Below are positions 1 through 5,816 of a stretch of 6,210 nucleotides of DNA, piece by piece (the stretch's first letter is position 1; every line of letters starts with the position of its first letter). A program made the translations under genes and the position numbers. The notes below the pieces were generated by a model. It did no database searches. It worked only from the letters and a program-made list of their open reading frames with translations, and was not told the origin of the DNA. The stretch lies in contig DMJQ01000112.1 of NCBI GenBank assembly GCA_003457065.1, forward strand, positions 25,006 to 31,215, read 5' to 3'. The stretch is from Clostridiales bacterium (lineage in GTDB: Bacteria > Bacillota > Clostridia > Tissierellales > Sedimentibacteraceae).

Positions 1-166
1 AGGCATAGCAGTTGTGAGTTGCATCCTTGAACTCTTTTTTCATACTTTCTATAAATTCCTGTGCCTGTTCCTCATCTTCCACGGGAACAGCTGTCCCTAA
101 AAATTTGGATTTATTAATGAGCATATCATCTCTTCCCCATTTATGGACAGATTTATAACTACCCAT
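1..166 (-). CDS. yigZ: YigZ/IMPACT (UPF0029) family protein, N-terminal 55 residues, cut by the window edge
   Basis: The leftward frame starts at ATG 166-164 and stays open to base 1, giving 55 codons of a protein that continues outside the window. It opens MGSYKSVHKWGRDDM and contains NKSKFLG (19-25), an acidic helix around 30-40, and KDATHNCYA at the right edge of the fragment. The K-S-[KR]-F-[IL]-G and K-[DH]-A-T-H-N-C-[YW]-A signatures are typical of the YigZ/YvyE/IMPACT N-terminal domain, which has an S5 domain 2-like fold. The family's bacterial role is not settled; eukaryotic IMPACT acts on translation control through GCN1. The ATG overlaps the hflX stop (ATGGGTAG, 8 bases shared), and the upstream GGGTGA is only a weak ribosome-binding site, so translation is probably coupled to hflX. 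The start is supported by the overlap and by the usual distance to the NKS[KR]F motif. The family call is firm; everything past residue 55 is unseen. Confidence 0.88.
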   Translation of the reverse strand, partial: MGSYKSVHKWGRDDMLINKSKFLGTAVPVEDEEQAQEFIESMKKEFKDATHNCYA

Positions 167-1430
167 TTACTTCACCCGTTATATAATTCTCATACTGCTC
201 CTTTTCGTCATCATATAAAATTGCTTCAAAACTCACTCCCTCACCGTCAAATTCCTCATTTTCGGTAAATCTGTTCTCATAGAGCCAGTAATATCCCTTC
301 ATGTTTCCGTTGGGTATTTTAAGTGAGTATTTATGTTTCTCTCCGTTAATTTTAAAATCGACCGTTTCCAGAAGCATATCTAAATTTAATTTATTCCTTG
401 CTGAAATATACATGATATCATTTGTCGAAAGAGTTGTCAATTTGTCACTTACAATTGTATCCGTCTTATTGTAAACGGTCAGGACCGGAATGTCCTTGCC
501 AATTATTTTTTCAATCAGCCTTGTTGTAGTATCCCTGTGCTGTTCAAGGTTTTCATCGTTGATGTCTATCAGATGAATTATTAAATCCGCATACTTTATT
601 TCTTCCAGCGTGCCCTTAAAGGCTTCGACTATTTGTGTGGGAAGCTTTTTAATAAAACCTACCGTGTCGGAAAATACCGCTCTTCTTCCTCCGGGAAGCT
701 TTACTTTTCTAAGTTCCGTATCAAGAGTTGCGAAAAGCATGTTGTGTGCAAATACCTTTTTATTTTCCGCTTCTTCTCCGGAGTATTCACTTTCCACCAA
801 GGCATTTAATAGCGTGGATTTTCCCGCATTTGTATAGCCCACTATGGATACAACGGGAACCTGATCCTTCATTCTTTTTTTCCTTTTCGTTTCTCTTACC
901 TTTTCCAGCTCATTAAGCTGATTTTGAATGTCACCGATTTTTTCTTTAATCACACGTCTGTCAAGCTCAAGCTTCTGTTCACCGGGGCCTCTCGTGCCGA
1001 TTCCTCCGCCAAGCCTCGAAAGATTGCTGTTCAAACCTATCAGCCTCGGCAGGCTGTATTTTAACTGTGCCAGTTCAACCTGAAGCTGCCCTTCCTTTGT
1101 AAGAGCTCTCTTTGCAAATATATCAAGAATAAGATTTGTTCTGTCTACTACCTTTGCGTCGACAATTTCTTCTATATTTCGTATTTGAGAACCGCTCAGC
1201 TCATCGTTAAACACCAGTGTATCTATTTCGAGTTCCTTAACATAATTGGCAATTTCCTCTATTTTCCCCTGCCCCACATAAAATCTGTTGTCAATGCTTT
1301 GTCTGTTTTGGATGATACTTGAAATTACAACACCTTCTGCTGCCTCAACCAGTTGTTCCAGCTCTTCCATGTCGTTTTCTTCTTCACCTGATAACTGCAC
1401 CGCCACTAAGACACATTTTTCCTTATCCAT
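159..1430 (-). CDS. hflX: GTPase HflX, ribosome-associated
   Basis: This 423-residue protein belongs to the Obg-HflX GTPase superfamily; HflX binds 50S/70S ribosomes and splits stalled or hibernating ribosomes in a nucleotide-dependent way. The N-terminal HflX domain (about 6-150) contains FYVGQGKIEEI (50-60), the DRTNLILDIFAKRA segment (96-109) and the glycine-rich SRLGGGIGTRGPGE (138-151). A charged coiled-coil linker follows (about 154-190, rich in K, R, E). The G domain has G1 GYTNAGKS (198-205), the switch I segment LFATLD (232-237), G3 DTVGF (255-259), G4 NKTD (321-324) and G5 SAR (343-345), all intact. About ten extra charged residues lie between G1 and switch I relative to E. coli HflX as I recall it. 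The C-terminal 60 residues form a small extra domain. ATG 1430 is preceded by GGAGG with only 4 bases of spacing, slightly short but usable. The stop codon lies inside the start of the yigZ-like gene. The identification is secure. Confidence 0.96.
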   Translation of the reverse strand: MDKEKCVLVAVQLSGEEENDMEELEQLVEAAEGVVISSIIQNRQSIDNRFYVGQGKIEEIANYVKELEIDTLVFNDELSGSQIRNIEEIVDAKVVDRTNLILDIFAKRALTKEGQLQVELAQLKYSLPRLIGLNSNLSRLGGGIGTRGPGEQKLELDRRVIKEKIGDIQNQLNELEKVRETKRKKRMKDQVPVVSIVGYTNAGKSTLLNALVESEYSGEEAENKKVFAHNMLFATLDTELRKVKLPGGRRAVFSDTVGFIKKLPTQIVEAFKGTLEEIKYADLIIHLIDINDENLEQHRDTTTRLIEKIIGKDIPVLTVYNKTDTIVSDKLTTLSTNDIMYISARNKLNLDMLLETVDFKINGEKHKYSLKIPNGNMKGYYWLYENRFTENEEFDGEGVSFEAILYDDEKEQYENYITGEVNG

Positions 1431-1464
1431 GTACCCTCCGTTGGTTAAAATTTATATCTCTTTC

Positions 1465-1493
1465 ATTTTATCATATTTATTGTCCGCTTGCAC
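1465..1493 (-). promoter_or_regulatory. Predicted sigma-A extended -10 promoter of hflX
   Basis: Read leftward, bases 1475-1465 spell TATGATAAAAT, matching the extended -10 consensus TRTGnTATAAT at all but one position (hexamer TAAAAT at 1470-1465). The hexamer 17 bases upstream (1493-1488, GTGCAA) is a poor -35, as is common when a TGn extension is present. The predicted start of transcription near 1458 would leave a leader of roughly 28 bases ending in the GGAGG of hflX. Since no terminator is evident between yunB and hflX, read-through from yunB is also possible. This is a motif prediction only. Confidence 0.55.
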
Positions 1494-1520
1494 ACTTTTA
1501 TTCACATAAGCATAATAAGT

Positions 1521-2186
1521 TTATTTTTCGTGCTGCTGCATATCCTTTAATGACGGAAAACTCATATATGACTCCGGAACTTCTCCCACTATAACTATTT
1601 CTGCTATCAGCACATTATTTTTAATGGCAGTGCTGCTGGTTGTCACGGGGCTTATAACCCTCATGTCCACGTCAACCGTTATATATATTTTATACCTTGT
1701 CTGGTTAATTCCCGATTCTTCAAATTCCGTAACAAAATCAACCAGGACGCTTCCCTGGTGAAGTATTGTAAAATTAAGTTCCGGTCCCTTGCCGGCCATC
1801 AGCTGACTGCCCAGAGCCGTAAACAACGGAATAGAAAATTTCTGATTTTCTAAATCGACAATTTTCTGCTGTACAGTTTTGGCTATGTTGTTTGAAATGG
1901 TGTTCATAACCATGGCGTCGGTGCGTATCATATTAATTTTACCCTGCTTATCATAACTCGGCACCAATATCTGATTCTTAATAGAATCTTTATTCAGTTC
2001 ATTCCTGACTGTTTCGTTTATTATTTTAGAAGCTATGACTTTTGCCTGAACCTCGCATATTGCTGCAAGAGTCGGTCTAATGCTCACTTCAATGTAGTAA
2101 TATGTAATTAAAATAAGTATTAAAAATATTATTAGTATAAGCTTTATTAAACTTTCCTTATATTTTTTCACAACTATTGATTTCAC
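1521..2186 (-). CDS. yunB: Sporulation protein YunB
   Basis: A 221-residue membrane-anchored protein matching the YunB family. In Bacillus subtilis YunB is made in the mother cell under sigma-E and is needed for normal spore formation; its biochemical activity is not known. A single hydrophobic segment (about 13-31) is followed by the family's SIRPTLAAICEVQAKVIASK block (35-54), with an extracytoplasmic domain after it. The C-terminal half carries IPLFTALGSQLMAGKGPEL (119-137), the VDFVTEFEESGINQTRYKI stretch (149-167), the VISPVTTSS segment (177-185) and VPESY (203-207), in the order expected for YunB. Length is slightly below that of the B. subtilis protein. There is no ATG in the N-terminal part: GTG 2186 is the first possible start, but AAGGGG sits only one base from it, and a second in-frame GTG at 2171 is the alternative. 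The gene diverges from the PBP gene and lies 90 bases upstream of hflX. Confidence 0.9.
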   Translation of the reverse strand: MKSIVVKKYKESLIKLILIIFLILILITYYYIEVSIRPTLAAICEVQAKVIASKIINETVRNELNKDSIKNQILVPSYDKQGKINMIRTDAMVMNTISNNIAKTVQQKIVDLENQKFSIPLFTALGSQLMAGKGPELNFTILHQGSVLVDFVTEFEESGINQTRYKIYITVDVDMRVISPVTTSSTAIKNNVLIAEIVIVGEVPESYMSFPSLKDMQQHEK

Positions 2187-2192
2187 ACCCCT
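2187..2192 (-). promoter_or_regulatory. Ambiguous ribosome-binding site of yunB
   Basis: Read leftward the bases before GTG 2186 are AGAAGGGGT. The AAGGGG core ends one base before that GTG, closer than usual, while the next in-frame start (GTG 2171) is about 16 bases away, farther than usual. A stop codon lies in frame upstream and no start codon lies between it and 2186, so one of these two weak configurations, or an unusual start, must be used. Confidence 0.4.
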
Positions 2193-2200
2193 TCTATTAT

Positions 2201-2231
2201 ATAATATGTAGGAACTTTAAATCTTTGACAA
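2201..2231 (-). promoter_or_regulatory. Possible yunB promoter
   Basis: Leftward, TTGTCA (2231-2226) is followed after 17 bases by CATATT (2208-2203), or after 19 bases by TATTAT (2206-2201); both are partial sigma-A matches. The same bases include CATATTAT, which resembles the sigma-E -10 CATAnnnT expected for yunB, but no ATA-type -35 sits at the right distance. The region is AT-rich enough that chance matches are likely. Transcription of yunB must nevertheless start in this region or inside the PBP gene, since the PBP gene diverges from it. Confidence 0.25.
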
Positions 2232-2253
2232 TATTAGATTGTTTTGTGATTAC
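2225..2253 (+). promoter_or_regulatory. Possible promoter of the class A PBP gene
   Basis: A perfect -35 hexamer TTGACA (2225-2230) is followed by 17 bases and then a weak -10 GATTAC (2248-2253), which is preceded by TGT in the extended -10 position (2245-2247). Transcription would begin near 2260, giving a 22-base leader with the GGAGG site. The -35 is convincing; the -10 matches only three of six positions. The 2187-2281 gap holds this site, the yunB elements, and nothing else that I can identify. Confidence 0.4.
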
Positions 2254-2271
2254 CAGAAGTCCATTTCTAAC

Positions 2272-2284
2272 GGAGGTTAATATG
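2272..2284 (+). promoter_or_regulatory. Ribosome-binding site that fixes the PBP start
   Basis: GGAGG at 2272-2276 is separated by 5 bases from ATG 2282. The open frame extends back to an ATG at 2177, but that start would lie inside yunB on the other strand, has no comparable ribosome-binding site, and would add 35 residues without PBP resemblance. The 2282 start puts a lysine-rich cytoplasmic tail directly before the membrane segment, the usual architecture. Confidence 0.88.
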
Positions 2285-5200
2285 TCAAGAGAAAGCAAGA
2301 AAAATATTGAATCTGTCGAAAATAATAATACAGATACAAAATCTAAAAAGAAGAAGAAAAAGAAAAAAAGAAAGATACTCAGACTTTTTTTGCTTATTAT
2401 TCTTATAGCTTTAATAATTGTCGGTGGTTCGGTTGCCGGAATGATTTTAGGCATTGTTAAAAGTGCACCGGATATTGACCCGACAAATGTACTTACTACA
2501 CTTACCGAAAGTTCTGTGATAGTTGATGAAAGCGGCAATGTAATCGAACAAATACATGACCCTAACGAAAACAGGGAAATTGTTACATTAAACGATATTC
2601 CAAAGCATTTGCAGGAAGCATTCATATCCATAGAGGATCAGCGTTACACCAAGCGTTTTGGAATAGATATTCATCGAATTATGGGCTCATTGCTGCATAA
2701 CGTGAAAGTCGGCGATCCGACGGCTCAGGGAGCCAGCACCATAACTCAGCAGCTTGTAAAAAACCTGTACTTGACGAACGAAAAATCATGGGAACGTAAA
2801 ATCAAGGAGATATATCTTGCGATTCAGGTGGAAAGAAAGCTTTCAAAGGATCAGATTCTTGAAAACTACCTTAACACGATTCCACTGGGCCAAAGCTCTT
2901 ACGGAGTTCAAACCGCAGCACACACTTATTTTTCAAAGGATGTCAACGACCTTACACTGGCGGAAAGCGCACTTTTGGCGGGAGCCGCAAAAAGTACAGT
3001 GTATTATGCCCCTTTTAACCGATACAATTTAGAGGATATATCCGATATACCTCAGGAAGATATTGTGGGCTACGTATACATAGGCTCCGTGCAATATGCA
3101 TGTGTATATAATAAGAATGCGATAGAAAGACAGCATGTAATATTAAACAAAATGCTGGAACTGGAATTTATTTCACAGGAAGAGCATGATGCCGCAATGG
3201 CTGAAGACATGCGTGCCGCGTTAAATCCTGGGCAGACAAAAATAGAAGGGATATCTTCTACACCCATGGATTATGTTAAACAAAAAGTCATTGAAGATAT
3301 AATGGCTACACAAGACCAATCCTATGAAGAAGCGGAAGGCTATCTTTACAAGGGCGGTTTAACAATAACAACCACAATAGATGTTAATATGCAAAAAACA
3401 CTGGAAGAAACCTATGACAATTTTTCGGCTTACTTCCTTGGAGGGACGCAGGATAAGCCCATTGCTCAGGACTGGAGATACTTCAAATGGTCAGGCGGAC
3501 AAGGAACGGGAATGCTTGATTCAGGGTATAACATTCTCAATGAAAACGGCCAGCTCATTTATTACGCAAAAGATAATATAATGGACGCAGACAGCAGCAT
3601 CTATCTGAATGGTGACGAGTATTATTTTGATGATAACGGAAATTTAGTGATAAATTCCAAAAAATTTGATATATATGCTTCTACAATCGACATAGTGGAC
3701 GCATACACTGTAGACGATAAAATGAATTTTGTTTCTCACAACATCGGAGTGCTGAATATCGGAAACAATTACGAAATCCTTGAACAAAAAGGAACTAAGG
3801 GAACGTTCAGGATACCCAAAGACTATGTGGCAAGCAATCCTGAAATGTTTGTTGTGGGAAGTGACAATGTTCTTAGAATACCGGCAGGTCATTTCTTCTT
3901 CCAGGAAAAAGGAGTTGTCCAGCCTCAGTCGGCATCGGTTATTATGGATTACAAAACAGGTAAAATAAAGGCGATGATTGGCGGAAGAAACATAGAAGGA
4001 AGCAAGACGTTCAACCGTGCGGCAAATGCAACAAGACAGCCGGGTTCAACAATCAAGCCTCTGTCTGTATACCTGCCGGCTCTGGATATGGGATATACGG
4101 CAGCTTATGTTCTGGATGATGTTCCCCGATACAATGAAAAGGGAGACAGATGGCCGAAAAACTGGTATGAGCACAGAGATATCAAATACTGGGGACTGCA
4201 GACACTTCGTAAATCAGTTGAGCAGTCAATAAACACAAATGCGGTTACAATGCTTGAAACCATCGGAACGGATGCATCCATAAACTCATTGTCGAAATTG
4301 GGTTTAATAAATTTAGACAATCCGGAAAATGACAGTTTTGTTATGCCGTCGGAAGATACTGCATACAATGATGTCAATTTGGCATCACTTGCTTTGGGTG
4401 GATTAACCAAGGGATTTACACCGCTTGGCATGACAGCCGCATACGCAGCCATCGCAAATGACGGTGTCTATATTGAACCGATCGCATACACAAAAGTTGT
4501 GAACAGCAAGGGTGAAACCATCCTGGAAAATATTCCTGAGACCCACGTTGCTGTAAGTCCCGAGGTTGCTTCGGTAATGAAGGATATATTGAGAACAACC
4601 GTTAATCCGGGACTTTCTTACAAGGCCAAACTTCCCGCAGAAATGGGAATCGAAGTTGCCGGTAAGACAGGTACCACACAGGCAAACGGAGACTTCTGGT
4701 ACATGGGCTTTTCGCCTTACTATGTTGGCGGTATCTGGGTAGGAAATGACAATGTTCAAATGAAGCTTTCGGGCGACAGCGGTGCCTGTGCAAAATTGTG
4801 GAGCGCAATCATGACTCCTATACATCAGGGATTATCTCCTGCGAAAATTGAGCGTAATCCTAATTTAATTCCTGTTCAGGTCTGCAGCCAGTCGGGAAAA
4901 CTTCCGACAGATCTTTGTTCTCATGACCAGAGAGGAAGTCAGGTTATTACAGAATACTTCGTGCCTGGAACACAGCCTACGGAAACATGCAATGTACATG
5001 TAAAGGTAGAAGTGTGCACAGCTTCAAATATGTTAAAATCAAACTTCTGTCCGGGCAATTTAATAGAAGACCGAGTATTTATCAAAAGAGATCAGCTATA
5101 CGATCCTGAAGCAAAAGCGTCCAACTATGAAGCTAAAAAGCTTTATCAGCAGGTACAGGAAGACAGAGTTACATTCTCTTTAGATGAATTAAAACAAATA

Positions 5201-5635
5201 TATGTAGGCCAGGTTGAATTTGATGAAAACGGCCAGATAGTAAAAGTGCTGGGCGTGCCTGTTGCCGAACTGACATTCAGCGGATATATCACATCCGACT
5301 ATCAATATCAGGTACCTACGAAAACTTGCACATACCACACTAAATGGCATTATGACCAGTGGTTGAATGATGAAAACAATCCTCCTGATGAAAATGGTGA
5401 AAGCAATGAAGGAAATCCAAACGGAGGCGATTCATTGGAAGATATCATCGGAGACATAATCGACGGTAACGGAAACAGCGGCGGTAATGGCAGCAACAGC
5501 AGCAATGACGGAAGCGGCGGTGGAAACCACAATGGCGGAGGAAGCGGCGGAAACAGCAGTGGTACCGGAGGCGGCAGGAACAATAACGGCGGCGGCTCAG
5601 CTCTTGACGACATCATCGATTCAATAGAAAATTAA
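2282..5635 (+). CDS. ponA: Class A penicillin-binding protein, bifunctional transglycosylase/transpeptidase (PBP1A family)
   Basis: This 1117-residue protein polymerises lipid II into glycan strands and cross-links the stem peptides outside the membrane. A cytoplasmic tail with a run of lysines (22-31) precedes one membrane helix (about 32-57). The GT51 domain has motif I IEDQRYTKRFGID (catalytic E118), GASTITQQLVKN (150-161), RKIKEIYLAIQVE (E176) and ILENYLNTIPLG (192-203). The GT51 domain is followed by an insertion with YVYIGSVQYACVYN (264-277). An interdomain region (about 365-545) leads to the transpeptidase: nucleophile S589 in STIK, SIN (649-651) and KTGTT (795-799). A cysteine-containing region (860-1020) and a Gly/Asn/Ser-rich tail (about 1062-1106) follow. 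The tail and interdomain region make it longer than most class A PBPs. All transpeptidase motifs and both GT glutamates are present. Motif I has Arg where His is usual. The gene is monocistronic, with a terminator 4 bases after the stop. Clostridia often carry several paralogues, so the symbol denotes the class rather than strict orthology. Confidence 0.95.
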   Translation: MSRESKKNIESVENNNTDTKSKKKKKKKKRKILRLFLLIILIALIIVGGSVAGMILGIVKSAPDIDPTNVLTTLTESSVIVDESGNVIEQIHDPNENREIVTLNDIPKHLQEAFISIEDQRYTKRFGIDIHRIMGSLLHNVKVGDPTAQGASTITQQLVKNLYLTNEKSWERKIKEIYLAIQVERKLSKDQILENYLNTIPLGQSSYGVQTAAHTYFSKDVNDLTLAESALLAGAAKSTVYYAPFNRYNLEDISDIPQEDIVGYVYIGSVQYACVYNKNAIERQHVILNKMLELEFISQEEHDAAMAEDMRAALNPGQTKIEGISSTPMDYVKQKVIEDIMATQDQSYEEAEGYLYKGGLTITTTIDVNMQKTLEETYDNFSAYFLGGTQDKPIAQDWRYFKWSGGQGTGMLDSGYNILNENGQLIYYAKDNIMDADSSIYLNGDEYYFDDNGNLVINSKKFDIYASTIDIVDAYTVDDKMNFVSHNIGVLNIGNNYEILEQKGTKGTFRIPKDYVASNPEMFVVGSDNVLRIPAGHFFFQEKGVVQPQSASVIMDYKTGKIKAMIGGRNIEGSKTFNRAANATRQPGSTIKPLSVYLPALDMGYTAAYVLDDVPRYNEKGDRWPKNWYEHRDIKYWGLQTLRKSVEQSINTNAVTMLETIGTDASINSLSKLGLINLDNPENDSFVMPSEDTAYNDVNLASLALGGLTKGFTPLGMTAAYAAIANDGVYIEPIAYTKVVNSKGETILENIPETHVAVSPEVASVMKDILRTTVNPGLSYKAKLPAEMGIEVAGKTGTTQANGDFWYMGFSPYYVGGIWVGNDNVQMKLSGDSGACAKLWSAIMTPIHQGLSPAKIERNPNLIPVQVCSQSGKLPTDLCSHDQRGSQVITEYFVPGTQPTETCNVHVKVEVCTASNMLKSNFCPGNLIEDRVFIKRDQLYDPEAKASNYEAKKLYQQVQEDRVTFSLDELKQIYVGQVEFDENGQIVKVLGVPVAELTFSGYITSDYQYQVPTKTCTYHTKWHYDQWLNDENNPPDENGESNEGNPNGGDSLEDIIGDIIDGNGNSGGNGSNSSNDGSGGGNHNGGGSGGNSSGTGGGRNNNGGGSALDDIIDSIEN
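5432..5632 (+). repeat. Low-complexity PBP tail bracketed by two similar motifs
   Basis: Within the PBP frame, residues 1062-1106 are almost entirely Gly, Asn and Ser. They are bracketed by SLEDIIGDII (1051-1060) and ALDDIIDSIE (1107-1116), which share the pattern [SA]-L-[ED]-D-I-I-x-x-I. The second copy lies one residue from the C-terminus. At DNA level the linker is an irregular purine-rich series of GGC, GGA, AAC and AGC codons, without an exact tandem unit. The Gly/Asn-rich tail is typical of clostridial class A PBPs; the paired motif is what stands out. Confidence 0.7.
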
Positions 5636-5639
5636 TCAT

Positions 5640-5676
5640 AAAAAAGAGTTTAGATTTTGTTCTAAACTCTTTTTTT
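5640..5676 (+). terminator. Intrinsic terminator of the PBP gene
   Basis: AGAGTTTAGA (5645-5654) pairs perfectly with TCTAAACTCT (5661-5670) around a six-base loop TTTTGT. The stem can extend into flanking A and T runs, and the 3' arm runs into seven T residues (5670-5676). It begins 4 bases after the PBP stop codon. The A run on the left side also gives it the form of a terminator for leftward transcription, although no leftward gene is visible to its right in the window. Confidence 0.92.
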
Positions 5677-5742
5677 AAACTATTTCAAATTTTCCGCAAT
5701 TTCTCCGACCATGACTTATTCTTAATTAGCAGTGTCACAACA

Positions 5743-5771
5743 TGCTAAATTATATAAATAATTTTGTAGCA
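5743..5771. other. AT-rich inverted repeat in the intergenic region before the DUF4179-like gene
   Basis: TGCT-AAATTAT (5743-5753) can pair with ATAATTT (5758-5764) and AGCA (5768-5771), leaving a four-base loop and a three-base bulge (5765-5767). It could be an operator or leader hairpin for the gene pair starting at 5814, or a chance product of AT-rich sequence. A TATAAA at 5753-5758 within it resembles a -10 element but lacks a recognisable -35. The rest of the 5677-5813 gap shows nothing I can name. Confidence 0.25.
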
Positions 5772-5799
5772 TTTTCCTTACTTGAAGGGTATTTATAGT

Positions 5800-5816
5800 A
5801 AAGGAGGATTTTTATG
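5800..5816 (+). promoter_or_regulatory. Strong ribosome-binding site before the 18-codon frame
   Basis: AAAGGAGGA (5800-5808) is a near-consensus Shine-Dalgarno sequence, with 6 bases between GGAGG and ATG 5814. It is the strongest such site in this part of the window, yet it serves a frame of only 18 codons rather than the longer gene that starts at 5848. Confidence 0.8.

Noticed and set aside
1490..1520. Terminator between yunB and hflX
   Set aside because: The bases after the yunB stop form only a weak, interrupted A/T stem, with no GC core and no following T run on the leftward strand.
2201..2250. Sigma-E promoter for yunB (CATATTAT plus TAATATT)
   Set aside because: Both half-sites match well, but they are 21 bases apart rather than the 12-14 expected for these extended elements, and AT-rich sequence yields such matches easily. 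The site is mentioned only as a weak possibility.
2177..2281. N-terminal extension of the PBP by 35 codons from ATG 2177
   Set aside because: It would overlap the start of yunB on the other strand, has no ribosome-binding site of quality, and the added residues do not resemble a PBP. ATG 2282 with GGAGG five bases upstream is far better.
3608..3661. Resemblance of NGDEYYFDDNGNLV in the PBP interdomain region to cell-wall-binding repeats
   Set aside because: It occurs once, lacks the tryptophans and tandem arrangement of choline- or glucan-binding repeats, and fits a simple beta hairpin in the linker domain.
4403..4825. Leftward open frames of 140, 68 and 60 codons opposite the transpeptidase domain
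   Set aside because: They lie antisense to a strongly conserved catalytic domain, have cysteine/arginine-rich compositions typical of shadow frames, and show no ribosome-binding site or recognisable domain.
5350..5616. Leftward proline/leucine-rich 88-codon frame
   Set aside because: It is the reverse of the Gly/Asn-rich PBP tail; GGC/GGA codons read backward give Pro and Leu. Composition alone explains the open frame.
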